A stretch of 64,000 bases of DNA from Antedon bifida (lineage: Eukaryota; Echinodermata; Crinoidea; Comatulida; Antedonidae). Position 1 is the first letter of the stretch. Every line of letters starts with the position of its first letter. The notes under the pieces were generated by a model. It ran no database searches. It saw only the letters and a list, made by a program, of their open reading frames with translations, and was not told the origin of the DNA. The position numbers were made by a program, and so were the translations under genes. Positions 27,201 through 36,178 of the stretch are shown here, in pieces. The stretch lies in contig OY727094.1 in assembly GCA_963402885.1 (NCBI GenBank), forward strand, positions 26,848,501-26,912,500, in the 5' to 3' direction.

Positions 27201-29177
27201 GCTGTAGAGGGATGCTGAAGGAGCATTTATCTCTGGGATAGTACTATGCTATTGGCAGTAAAAATACTATTTTTAAAACCCTGTTCTCTCCCAAGTAACA
27301 GAAACAGGTCTTGGAAAGGTTTTCAACCCTGACCTCCTTCTGCCAAGGGCCTGTGAGATATATTGCATTTTTATCTAATAATATATCTTTATAGAAAATT
27401 AGCAATGATCATTAGCTTATAGCAGTATACCTGGAAATTGGAGATTTATTCAAATCCCATTAAATGCCCAGCCAAGCCAACTTGCTACTTAAAATCAGGA
27501 CATGTTCAATCTGCAAAAGCAGCGCCTCTGTAATTTGTAAGAAACTAAATTTAAATTCCAATTTCTTTGCTACATTCAGCTGTCAAAGCTACAGTGGCTT
27601 AAACATATACGACTGAGTCACTCTATCCTGTAGTACAACCCAGTTGATGCCTCCAAGATCATACAAATTCCCCCGGGGGCTAATTTCTTAAGCGGTCTAA
27701 TCAAGTTGAAATTATTCAGAATTAAAAGTATGGTTTTATACCAAATTCTTAAATCACATTAAATTATTACATTTGATAAATAGTGCACATTATCACATCA
27801 TTATCTAAAACATTATTTATAAATTCAGTTTGAAATAAATTTAGTACGCATAACTTTTCACCAAATGGTTCATACCATTTTATAATCAAAACATCAAACA
27901 CATACACAATAAGAGTGTATTATGAAACTTAAAGGGGATGGCCACAGATAGTGTAACTTGGTCATTAATCAACAAGTATTGAATAGAGTCTGGATTTAGT
28001 GGGGTTTCAGCGGAAGGCGTTGCACCACAAAGTTGCATGTACACACCCCAACTATTCTTTATGGGACCGTGACCGAAAAAACATTTCAGATATATACACA
28101 GCGGAATATGTGAAAATTCTAATCCTATGAAAATCATGCTATTAAACTATACTTTCATTAAAAAATTTAAATTGCTATCCTGTAGTGTTCATTCTTCATG
28201 GGGCTGACTATATTCAAAGTTGTTCCGGTTCCAGTTCTCTGTTACTAGCAGGATTCATGCTGGATTTTCCGCCATGTACAGGTGAGCAATAAGGAATTAT
28301 ATCCAGGAATTTTAATTATTTCTTTTAGTTTCTGCCAAAGAAACTATACTAGAAAATATTAACTAAACTAAATTTATTTTATTAGTATGTTAATTTATTA
28401 TTTCATCAATTCAATGGAACCAGAAAATGCAAATTATGATATTTGAGAAAGAAATACCAAATTTAGCATAATTATGACTATATCTGATAGCAAAACATCC
28501 AGAGAGATATGATCCAATAATCTATACATTCACTAAACCCATTAGGAGTTGTAAATTACAACCACACAATTTAGAATGAAATAGGCCTCAAGGGAGAATA
28601 ATAGTCTGAAAAGCATCAGTTCTGCTGAGTACATTCATTGACCATTATGCAAACAGGGCTTTTTATTTTGAATGAGGGGGATATTCGGATCATCTTGGGT
28701 GAATGCCCTTTGCAAACAATAGTAGAAATTAAAACCATTTCTCAAGTTATAATATACTAGCTAGTGGTAGGTGTGATGAGTTATCATAAAATCTAATTGA
28801 GTACGGTAGTCGTTTAGATTTTTCTTTTAAGGTTTAAAACGTTTTAACAACTGCTTATGCATTGGCAATTTCAATAATATCGACGTTGTTTGGAAAATGC
28901 GAATTTATTCCCAGGCGAATTGACACCAACCACTTCTTGAACAAGTGCTGAGTAGGCCATCGCGACGTGCTTAGCAGCCGAGGCCTAGATTTCGGTGGAA
29001 GAAAATCGCCGGTAAATTCCAAACCGCAACCCGACATAAAATTGCTATTGAACATGCAGGTAGATATTGTATCATTTTATAAAACGTAGTAGAAATTAAA
29101 TGATTTTACTTACCAGTTGAAAGAGAATCTTTATTTATCATGTCCGTGGTCATCTTTACAGTTGCAAATCCAGCCAT
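79..29177 (-). CDS. KAZN: Kazrin orthologue, 5' part of gene with alternative first exons (partial)
   Basis: Minus-strand gene that leaves the window at its left edge. The shared internal exon (79-299) encodes a coiled coil ending in VMEENKRLTSRIDNSLQ, which closely resembles the start of the vertebrate kazrin coiled coil (MMEDNKQLALRIDGAIQ, from memory). Kazrin is a scaffold linked to periplakin and desmosomes, the cytoskeleton and endosomes; it has an N-terminal coiled coil and C-terminal SAM (liprin-like) domains. Those later parts would lie beyond position 1. Three upstream ATG exons (29114-29177, 12253-12337, 9276-9351) each end in a consensus donor with one base left over, exactly what the shared exon needs. 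Vertebrate kazrin also has alternative N-termini. The identification rests on one exon, so the family is likely rather than certain, and the first-exon links are inferred. Confidence 0.7.
300..9275. other. Kazrin intron, about 9 kb, no supported gene
   Basis: AT-rich sequence with many TACAGTA/ACTGTA words. It holds a 150-bp TTAA-flanked MITE (1395-1544), a short (TCA)n run near 2232-2250, a fragment near 6000-6060 that resembles a common repeat (ACTGCTGGGCAAA), a (GT)n run near 9018 and a 10-bp stem hairpin (9131-9166). Open frames near 2.5-2.9 kb on both strands lack a convincing start, splice context or similarity. Confidence 0.6.
1395..1544. mobile_element. Short MITE with terminal inverted repeats, TTAA flanks
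   Basis: The left end reads CTTAAGCTCTGTTTACACTA and the right end is its near-perfect inverse (TAGTGTAGACAGAGCTTAAG). The arms continue inward through ATCAAAC and TTTGTCA for roughly 35 bases. TTAA borders both ends, the target duplication expected for piggyBac- or Kolobok-type transposases. No coding capacity, so a non-autonomous element. Confidence 0.75.
9276..9351 (-). CDS. KAZN: Candidate alternative first coding exon of Kazrin (C)
   Basis: ATG at 9351 on the minus strand opens 25 codons (MISVQRVWLTEDWMNSDYGF, then NYMEL) plus one base, followed by the donor GTTTGT. The phase (one base over) fits the shared exon at 79-299, with G + CA giving Ala. The peptide is aromatic and acidic and I do not recognise it. 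Closest to the shared exon, so it would yield the shortest pre-mRNA. Supported by start codon, donor and phase only. Confidence 0.5.
9352..12252. other. Kazrin intron/alternative promoter region, no other gene seen
   Basis: AT-rich, with one MITE-like repeat (11010-11154). The few hundred bases above 9351 would contain the promoter for candidate first exon C, but I see no clear TATA box or initiator. Confidence 0.5.
11010..11154 (-). mobile_element. Dispersed hAT-like MITE, copy 1
   Basis: Begins CAGGGCCGTAGCCACCAG and ends in the inverted form TGTGGCTACAGAACTG. A second copy at 39411-39540 lies in the opposite orientation and aligns with this one along most of its length, including the shared internal block ACAACCCTGTGG. 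CAGGG termini suit hAT-type elements, but I could not find a clean 8-bp target duplication. Strand is given relative to the other copy and is arbitrary. Confidence 0.65.
12253..12337 (-). CDS. KAZN: Candidate alternative first coding exon of Kazrin (B)
   Basis: ATG at 12337 on the minus strand opens 28 codons (MELPCLEDHALPSNEENDKH, then EELMLFTD) plus one base, followed by the good donor GTATGT. The phase matches the shared exon at 79-299. The peptide is strongly acidic and low in hydrophobic residues, unlike exons A and C. No motif recognised. A second-promoter transcript would explain it. Confidence 0.55.
12961..13594. mobile_element. TTAA-flanked non-autonomous DNA transposon, 634 bp
   Basis: The left end TTAAAGACCCCTTCCCT is mirrored at the right end by AGGGAAGGGGGCTTTAA, and ACGTTTTTT occurs just inside on both arms. 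TTAA borders both ends, again consistent with piggyBac/Kolobok-type target duplication. The interior is richer in CpG than its surroundings, with blocks of TAGGCCTAG, CGATCGATCG and CGCGCG, and has no long open frame. It therefore looks like an inserted island in the AT-rich intron. Confidence 0.7.
15874..16520. repeat. Long imperfect inverted repeat, arms about 118 bp
   Basis: The left arm (15874-15990) and right arm (16403-16520) are inverse copies. Both carry CTGTATAAAATAAAT at the outer end, AAAATTATCTTTTCCAAGCA in the middle and TTTGCAATAAAATTCACCT near the inner end. Small differences and indels separate the arms, and weaker similarity continues inward. The spacer is about 410 bp with no coding capacity. 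It could be a foldback-type or MITE element, or two element copies in opposite orientation. If transcribed it would form a long hairpin. Confidence 0.75.
17389..17549. mobile_element. MITE, about 160 bp
   Basis: Termini ACAGTAGAACCCCTT and AAGGGGTTCTGTTAT are inverse of each other apart from one indel. Internal blocks AGGGGAGACACCTTT and GGACCAGAAAGG (inverse strand) suggest a folded structure. Non-coding. Confidence 0.55.
18848..18965. repeat. Minisatellite, 18-bp unit, about six copies
   Basis: Tandem units of GGAGGCGGCCACAAAAAA, degenerate at both ends. The unit is a multiple of three, so all frames stay open through it; this creates an antisense open frame of repeated FFVAAS. I read that frame as a consequence of the repeat, not as a gene. 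Confidence 0.85.
20610..20770 (+). mobile_element. tRNA-derived SINE, fuller copy
   Basis: The segment contains an A-box-like TGGTTAGGACATC and a degenerate B-box GGTTGGAATCT at tRNA-like spacing, then a tail with GCGACTTTTTCTCATTCTCA that recurs at 22110-22215. The cloverleaf is not intact, so this is a SINE head and not a tRNA gene. The 3' boundary is uncertain. Confidence 0.65.
22110..22215 (+). mobile_element. tRNA-derived SINE, 5'-truncated copy
   Basis: Shares the B-box region (GGGTTCGAATCTCGGTTGGG) and the downstream ACGACTTTTTCTCACTCTCA with the copy near 20.65 kb. The A-box half is missing. Its B-box is closer to the canonical GGTTCGAATCC than in the other copy. Confidence 0.65.
24690..25091 (+). 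mobile_element. Non-LTR retrotransposon 3' end (LINE, 5'-truncated)
   Basis: A reading frame ending at 24829 encodes FQGPKIWNSLPDEIK followed by FKFKLHEYL. This is the hallmark C-terminus of reverse-transcriptase proteins of many invertebrate non-LTR elements (GPxxWNxLP motif). A short 3' UTR follows and ends in GAAATAAAAATTATTGATTG with a (TTGA)n tail near 25060-25091, typical of target-primed insertion. Truncated: only the last few dozen codons remain. The clade (CR1/L2/RTE-like) is not resolved. Confidence 0.8.
27020..27089. mobile_element. Small MITE remnant with CGGATCC ends
   Basis: Begins GGAGCGGATCCGGCGG and ends CCTGGATCCGCC, an imperfect inverted pair around a short spacer. Non-coding. 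Likely a deletion derivative. Confidence 0.4.
29114..29177 (-). CDS. KAZN: Candidate first coding exon of Kazrin (A, most upstream)
   Basis: ATG at 29177 on the minus strand opens 21 codons (MAGFATVKMTTDMINKDSLS, then T) plus one base, followed by a near-perfect donor GTAAGT. The phase fits the shared exon at 79-299, giving ...SLSTAIQSLDTL. It is the most distal of the candidate starts and the first intron would span about 28.8 kb. It lies about 1.3 kb from the TRIM start on the opposite strand, so the two promoters may face away from each other within 29.2-30.4 kb. Confidence 0.6.
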
Positions 29178-30456
29178 GTCTCATTTAGAATTAGTTAACA
29201 GAGAGGGCGCTATTTACTTTGTAAGAATTTTCCCGGGGTGATTGAACTAGTAACAAAATTAATTCGCGCCTTTACATTTTTCGGTAAAAAATCAAGAGTT
29301 GATACAGAACCACAACTGCGTCTGACATTTAATGTAAAGAAGAAATACTAACATTTTGAAAGCACGATTCACTTAATTCATGGATATAGTAGGCCTACTT
29401 ACTTTTTATCCATTATCAACACCAACGACAATTAAGAATAAGTAATTGAAATTGAAATAAGATAATTACTAAAGTTAAGACGTGGGCCTATTACTTTTTA
29501 GTGCCATTGTATAATATAATATCGTGGGCCTGAAATAGTGGAATAAAGCAGAAAGAAATTATTGGAAAGAAATTATTATGAAAAAAAATCAGGCCGTGAA
29601 TGGAATCCTCTTAGTTTCATATATGGTAGTAGGCCTAGGCCTATGGATATAAAATAATAAATAAGGAGCTGCTCGATGCAAGTTCTTTGTCAGACAGACA
29701 TGACACAAAGTTTTAAAAGCCACTTTGACAGTCATATCAAGGATTCAGAAATAATAAAATGTGGCTCCTTTTTATGACGGTTTTTTTAAATAAAAAGCGG
29801 GTATTTTAAAATTAAAGTACGTAAGTTCTCCTCGTGCACGTTGGTGGCGTTATTTACAACGGGGAATTCCAAAATGATTGGAAAAACCCCACAATCTGCC
29901 GAAAAAATCTTACACCACGCCCAGTGCCCATAAGAAGAACATTCTGTCATTATATTCATGTTTTCATGAAAGCTTAAAGCAAGATAAACTTACTGTACAG
30001 GTAACGAATAATAATATTGTTTCATAAAATATTAAGTTTGTTCTTCTGAATAATCTGTCTTAATTATTATAAACAGAATAGCGGGGTCAGTAGCTAGCTA
30101 GGTCTTAGACTCTGCTGTAGCCTAGACCAGGCAGACCAGCGAAAATCATTTGTAGAGCAGGCGAAGAGAGAGAGAGAGAGAGACCAGAATAGACCCCATT
30201 TTGTATTACCGTCGGCTTACTAAGAGGTCTAAGGGCCTAAAAATAACATATTTGTATTAATTGGTTTATTAATTTTATTCTAGAAGACTCAATTATTAAA
30301 GATTTTAATTATGGTTTTCTGTGAAAGACTAACAAGGTTTCTTTATGTTGATTTACTGAACAAATAATTTTATGAGGACTTGTGAAAACCCATCAACCAA
30401 ATTAATGATATCTTTTTTGTTGTTTTTTTAGATCATTTTGAGAAAGTACTGGAAAC
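29178..30456. other. Divergent intergenic region between Kazrin and TRIM gene
   Basis: Holds the presumed promoters of Kazrin exon A (minus) and the TRIM gene (plus). An (AG)n run lies at 30164-30183. A polypyrimidine tract and AG at 30430-30431, 26 bases before the TRIM ATG, look like a splice acceptor, implying at least one upstream non-coding TRIM exon within this region. I cannot place that exon. Confidence 0.5.
30164..30183. repeat. (AG)n microsatellite
   Basis: An uninterrupted AG dinucleotide run upstream of the TRIM gene. Confidence 0.85.
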
Positions 30457-32994
30457 ATGGCATACACTTTAGAAAAGGATAAAATAAAACATCTTGTTTC
30501 TTGCCCCATCCGTGATGAGGACTATGATAGACAACTTCACCTGCCAAAATATCTTCCATGTAGACGACATACCGTGTGCTTTGCGTGTCTTAAAAAATTG
30601 ATTCAACATAGTCCTGATGACAAGACAGTCAAATGTCCCTTCTGCAACCACAAGCATGTACTACCTCCAAAAGATACAGACCTTAATGAATACTATTCTA
30701 CTAACACAGAAGCGCTTTATTTAAAAGATTTACTCCAAGATCAACTTAAATCAAATAGGAGCAGATTGGATAGTCCTACTTGTGACAATTGCTTAAAGAA
30801 TGTTGGATATGGCTGGTGTGAAGAGTGTAGTAAAGTTTTATGTAAAGAATGTTGTCTTATGCATGACAGTCTTGAGATAGAAGGCCATCCTCAATCTACA
30901 TCTCTCCAATATATTGATCTGAAAGAAGTTAGAAGAAAAAGAAGCTGCACAAAGCACAAACGCCATTCCATTGTCTTGGTGTGCTATGATCATGAACAGG
31001 TAGAATACCTTTGCGACATGTGTGCCAAAGATGACCGACACACTGGCCATAATCTTACTGATCTGATAACAGAAATGGAAAAGACAAAGCAAGAAGTCGA
31101 TGAGTTATGTAACCAGGCTTTAAAGAAGTACAAGCAAGATTCAAATCGAAAGGGTCAGTTAAAAAAAGCTGAAGTTACTTTGAACGAGAATTTGGAAGTT
31201 GTGAAATCACAGATTTCTAAATGTCAAGAAACATCCATGAGATTGCTGCAAGAACATGGAAAGCACAAGGAATGTGAGTTCCATACCATGGAGGAAGAAA
31301 AAACCTCTAAATTAAGAAAAGATGTAGAAGTAACTGAGCAGCTATGTAAAACCTTTGAGAATATCCAAACGGCAATTGAACAATTCCATCTTGCATCACC
31401 AGTTTCCATGATTGAAGAATCTAGGAAGATAATAAGTGATCTAAAGGAGTACCTTGCTTTTGAAAATGAAAAAGCACCAACAGTAAATGTCTTTATGGAA
31501 GTCAACAATGCTGATTTTGATAACAACTTCCAGACTTTGCTAAAAAGAGCTAATGAAATTAGAACCAGTCCATCTCGATTTCAGATCTCTCACCCAACAG
31601 TAGCCTTTAAGGATCATCAGTTTGAAGTTCATATACAGTCAATTTCAAACAACAATGTTTGTCTAATCAGTGGTCTTCAAGTAAGGGCAAGAGTTGATTT
31701 TCCTTGCTGTGATGATCATAAAGAAGCCTACGTGTTCAATCTTGATGATACCAAGAATGGCAAATATGCTTTAAAATTTATCCCAAAATCCACAGGCTTA
31801 TACAAGTTTCACCTTTATATCGAGGGTTTCGAAGCACCTACAGCAGACTTGGAAGTTTCTGTTCATCACCTTGATATGGTTTTTGAAAAAATTGTTCTTT
31901 GTGATGAAATGTTTGAACTCAGAGCAGTTTTCAGAAACAAAATGGAGCTTGATGAAATTAAGAATATTGATGTTGTATGTAAAGATGGAGTTTGTAATGC
32001 CATACAACCTACACTTAAACTCATTGACACTGACAATTTAGTTGCCACATTCCTTCCAAACAAACTTGGTAAGGTAGGAGTATGTATCACCTGCAATGGA
32101 ATGAGGGTAGCCGGACCATTTAAAACTTCAGTTTGTAAAAGAATTACCTGGGACACCGATAACATTACAGAAGATGAAATAACTGATGTTGCAACCAACA
32201 AAGATGGTGTTATCTACCTTGCAGATACTCAAATAAACAAAAGAATTATTTCCATTATTCAGAAGAAAGCAGCTATTGTCAATTCATACCAAAATGAAGG
32301 TACTTCCTTCATTGCTTTTGACAAAGAAGGCAAACTATTTGTGTTGTTTATAACAAATGGCAACAACACTGCTGAAAAGACCAAAACAGAACTCCACATA
32401 CCAACTCCAGATGGTCAGAGGTCTTTCATTTTGAAATCACTAGCTAACCCTGGTGGGTTTGCTGTGAATCCATCTGGATCTGTAGTTTCTGTTTCTGACC
32501 AAGAAAAACATTGTGTTTTCTTTTACCAAACACCAGATGCCACAGATAAAAACACAATTATTTCGCCAATCAAGTCAATTGGAGAATATGGCAATCATTG
32601 GGGGCAGTTTGTTAATCCAACATCCATATGTATACAGGGTAATGATAGGTTGTTTGTTTGTGATAAAGGCAATGGTCGGGTACAAGAGCTTGATCACATA
32701 CACAATAATACAATTAATGTGTACGGGCCAGAGGTTCGTAGACTACAACATCCAGAAGCCATCTGTCTGTCTCCAGAGGGTTATCTCCTTATTTTAGATA
32801 GAGAAAAAATTGTGGCTATTAGGGTGGGCTCTTGCATCCGAAAAACCCTGTTTGAAATTGAAATCAGCTGCAGTGACCGACTGTGTAACTTTAATCATTT
32901 AATTTGTTGCCTACCAGATTGCCAAATAGTGCACGTCTGCTGTGGCTATAATGATATTCGTGTGTTTCAATATGGGCCTCTTGTTCATCGCTAG
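30457..32994 (+). CDS. TRIM protein with RING, two B-boxes, filamin and NHL repeats (TRIM2/3/71 class)
   Basis: 845 residues in one exon. Order: RING (C16-C63), B-box 1 (C109, C112, C121, C124, C129, C132, H136, H144), B-box 2 (C164, H167, C176, H179, C186, C189, H195, H198), coiled coil about 200-340, filamin-type Ig about 375-475, a second beta-rich segment about 476-585, and NHL-type propeller about 590-845. Filamin plus NHL defines TRIM class C-VII, whose members are cytoplasmic E3 ubiquitin ligases and RNA-binding regulators. Odd feature: the first RING pair is C16-x2-R19, so the second zinc ligand is lost while C35, H38, C41, C44, C60 and C63 remain. Ligase activity is therefore uncertain. 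The ATG is chosen because it starts just before the RING and 26 bases after a splice-acceptor-like AG. The exact paralogue is unresolved; the intronless coding region fits lineage-specific TRIM expansion. Confidence 0.9.
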   Translation: MAYTLEKDKIKHLVSCPIRDEDYDRQLHLPKYLPCRRHTVCFACLKKLIQHSPDDKTVKCPFCNHKHVLPPKDTDLNEYYSTNTEALYLKDLLQDQLKSNRSRLDSPTCDNCLKNVGYGWCEECSKVLCKECCLMHDSLEIEGHPQSTSLQYIDLKEVRRKRSCTKHKRHSIVLVCYDHEQVEYLCDMCAKDDRHTGHNLTDLITEMEKTKQEVDELCNQALKKYKQDSNRKGQLKKAEVTLNENLEVVKSQISKCQETSMRLLQEHGKHKECEFHTMEEEKTSKLRKDVEVTEQLCKTFENIQTAIEQFHLASPVSMIEESRKIISDLKEYLAFENEKAPTVNVFMEVNNADFDNNFQTLLKRANEIRTSPSRFQISHPTVAFKDHQFEVHIQSISNNNVCLISGLQVRARVDFPCCDDHKEAYVFNLDDTKNGKYALKFIPKSTGLYKFHLYIEGFEAPTADLEVSVHHLDMVFEKIVLCDEMFELRAVFRNKMELDEIKNIDVVCKDGVCNAIQPTLKLIDTDNLVATFLPNKLGKVGVCITCNGMRVAGPFKTSVCKRITWDTDNITEDEITDVATNKDGVIYLADTQINKRIISIIQKKAAIVNSYQNEGTSFIAFDKEGKLFVLFITNGNNTAEKTKTELHIPTPDGQRSFILKSLANPGGFAVNPSGSVVSVSDQEKHCVFFYQTPDATDKNTIISPIKSIGEYGNHWGQFVNPTSICIQGNDRLFVCDKGNGRVQELDHIHNNTINVYGPEVRRLQHPEAICLSPEGYLLILDREKIVAIRVGSCIRKTLFEIEISCSDRLCNFNHLICCLPDCQIVHVCCGYNDIRVFQYGPLVHR

Positions 32995-33185
32995 TCACTG
33001 TCACTCATATTAGACCTGCATACTATAACTGTATGTCACTGTTTGGGAAAGTCGTCTGAGACAGATCGCTGAGTCATATACTATGTATTTTAGAGTTAGA
33101 CTGAGGAAAACACTGAAAACACTTACTCAATCAGCATTTTATCAGCTGAACAACAGAATTACTGCAAATATCAGGAATATTTCTA

Positions 33186-33308
33186 AATAAAAGTCAAAAC
33201 TTGTTATTGTAAACTAACATTTCAGTGCAATTATTAAAACAAATGATAGAATAATTATATAATTTTTCCAGTATGATTATAAATATGTGTTAGTCTCTCT
33301 CAAATAAA
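33186..33308 (+). terminator. Likely polyadenylation signals of the TRIM gene
   Basis: AATAAA hexamers at 33186-33191 and 33303-33308, about 190 and 310 bases after the stop codon. Which one is used cannot be told from sequence. Confidence 0.45.
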
Positions 33309-36178
33309 ACTGGAGGTCCAGTGTAACTCTACACATCTGCCATGTACATTTAAAAGTATCGGAATGAGTAGAGGGGCTACCCCTAGCCCTCAGCACATGT
33401 CGCTAATAATTGAATAAAGCTAATGACCATACCAGTTCAAGACTTATTGAACAAGCGTGTCCCACAGGAATGAAGTAGGATTAACTAACTATAACAATAG
33501 ATAAAGATCTATTTTATAATAGTTGAAATGTGAATTTCATTTAAATTTGCTTTCACGGTATATTTTTTTAAATAATAATATTCTGTATACTGATATACAG
33601 TATTAGTAATTTGTATATAGGCCTACCTCTATTTGATAACCAATGTGTGATGTGATTCTGTAAAATCATGGCATAAATTTATAGACAAATATACATTCTA
33701 TACCGTAGCCAAATTATAGATAGTACTCTGAAAGTAAATAGAAAATACAGTTTGACTGCACATTATATATAGTTTGTAATTTTCTTTACAATTGAATATG
33801 TTTTTAATATGGTAATGAGTTTGATGAACTAGATGTTTTTCCATTCATTTTAACTGAAGTTACTGAACAGAAAATGACATACAGAATGTCTCGTTACTCA
33901 ATTACATTCTATGGTGATCTCAATTACAGGAACAATCAGTATTTTCAAATTTCAACACTGAACAAGAAGTTTTAATAAAGATTTATTATATATAATGACA
34001 AAACTCAATCTCAAAATGCTGAGTTAAATGATTGGTACACATGGTATAATGTATAATTAAGCTAAAATGAAGAAATGACAATTTGATGTCTCTTCTATAT
34101 ATGTATATAACATTGAATATTCTAAATTATATGTTCTTCTAATGAATATTTTATTGGAAAAGTTTAAATATGTGAGTTGTGAATTACTTTTTAAACATAT
34201 CTTTTTAATTTTTTAATTTTATGTAAGTTCTCTATGATTAACATGATTTTAATATCGTAGTTTTAATCATTTTATCGACTGTACTTATATATTATTACAT
34301 ATTATATGTTATATTGTATGCTGTGACAATGGAACAATTTTATTGTATATACTAAATGCATTTGTTTGTAGTCAAATCCTCACTATAGAAATGGATTGAA
34401 ATATTATGATAAATAATATTTTATTCAAAGAATTGTAATAATAGTATTTTAACTTTAAAATCAGATGATATATCTTGATCAGCTAGTAAATATTGTTATT
34501 TTTAAAGAATACCTTTAAATACATTCCCTACTGAAATTAAGTTATTATTGAGTATGACTTAATAAAGCAGCATAATCCATGTAATAATAGTAACCCATAC
34601 CATTCCTTGTATCAATGGCATGATTGCATTTTACATCTTGTTAGATGCTAATTTAATGTATTTTCAAAATATAATCAAAACCATAGTGTCAAGTATGTAT
34701 TGTTTGTTTTTGTTTTTTTTTTCATTTTAAAAATATCTATATTACAGACACATACATTTATAAGAAAATGGAGTTCAATAAGTATAAATAATGTGACAAG
34801 CAAAATACGAATTAAGACCTGAATTTATTTATTTAAAAAAAAAACAACTAAAACTTCTGATAAAATCGTATTTGATTATTGCAAGTACTGTGCAGGAACA
34901 ATTGCATTGCTCAATATTCTTGAAGTTGAAATGATCATTGATTTATTTATTAATGTATTAAATAGTCGGTGTTTATTAGCATAAATAATTTTTGATGACC
35001 TATTAAAATATAATACCTTTATATGAGAAATTTATAAAATATTAAAAAACCGCCCTCCCCGATCATCCCAAAGTTGATGCTAAACGCTGAGTACTGCTAG
35101 GATATATATATTTTTTTTGTGGCAGTTTAACCATTTGACCTATAACAACAGCATATACACCACCTATTGTTTTTGTTACATGCTTCACTTCACTTTAGTG
35201 TTCTCTGTCTGTGAGTGAATATTATTTTAGTTGGAAAATTATTATTGATGCAGTACAGTATTATTGATCATTTTGTGTTAACTTATAACCTACCTGATAA
35301 ATGTCAATGATGGAACATTAGTTTAGATAAGAACACAGGTGAGTGCAACCATTGCAATAGAAAGAAAGTAAAGCCTAAAGGTGTAACAGTAAGCATACAC
35401 AAATCAAATAGTAGGCATATACAGCATTTGTTGTTGGTTGGAACCTGTCCTTTGTATCTTATGGATCTACAGTATTATATTAATAGTCAGTAGGCCTATG
35501 TAGGCAAGTTCTTTCATATACACATACAGTAGTACATTTAGGCTCCCAAATGTATTTCAACTCAGCCATATTCATCTTCATATAAACATGGAATCTACAA
35601 CAGGAAGTAATTGGAGTAAAATATTATATTTCAATATCACAAACATATGTTACATTATGTTAAGATAAAATCTTCTCACATACAGTTACTGACCTTTTTT
35701 CTTTACAGTATATTTCAGTCTGTCTGCAAAGAAAGGTAAGTCACTATTTTCACCGTCACCCTATAATAGACTATTTTGCTCAAGATAGGTATACCTTTTG
35801 ATGTCAACACTACATTCACAAAAGCAATTCCAATTTATCTGTTTTAATCTAGTCTATCTTTATTTTTATACTCAAATATTTTTATATTGTATGTTTAATT
35901 GTTTTAAGGATGCACCATTATTATGTGTGCCGCTGTTCAAAAAGCGTTTTCCAAATAAATTATTATTATTATAGTGATATATCTCATATGATCATACTGC
36001 TTTGTCCATACCATGTAAAAGACTTATGATGATGTTTAGAGATTGTAGAGTAAATTTGTATTTGATATTCAACACAGCTTTGCAATACATTTCAAAATAA
36101 ATAATTTCTTTTATTTTTTCTTTAGGAGATCGTAATTTTTATGGAAGACAATAATCTAGATATCAGTGAAAAATAAAG
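33309..36178. other. Intergenic, no gene seen
   Basis: AT-rich. A segment near 35820-35960 ends in AAATAAATTATTATTATTAT and resembles a retrotransposon 3' tail. A splice-acceptor-like TTTTTTCTTTAG ends at 36124, so the JmjC gene may have a non-coding first exon somewhere in this stretch. Confidence 0.5.

Larger units (their letters stand above)
12338..29113. other. Kazrin first intron, about 17 kb, repeat-rich
   Basis: No supported exon other than the candidates listed separately. Contents: a 634-bp TTAA-flanked element, a long inverted repeat, a 160-bp MITE, an 18-bp minisatellite, two tRNA-derived SINE pieces, a non-LTR retrotransposon 3' end and a MITE remnant near 27.05 kb. Similar short repeats occur near 23.08 and 25.95 kb (a TATCC...GGCA(C/A)GAAATAGAC block). 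A 66-codon minus-strand open frame at 28855-29055, just inside the intron, is unexplained. Confidence 0.55.
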
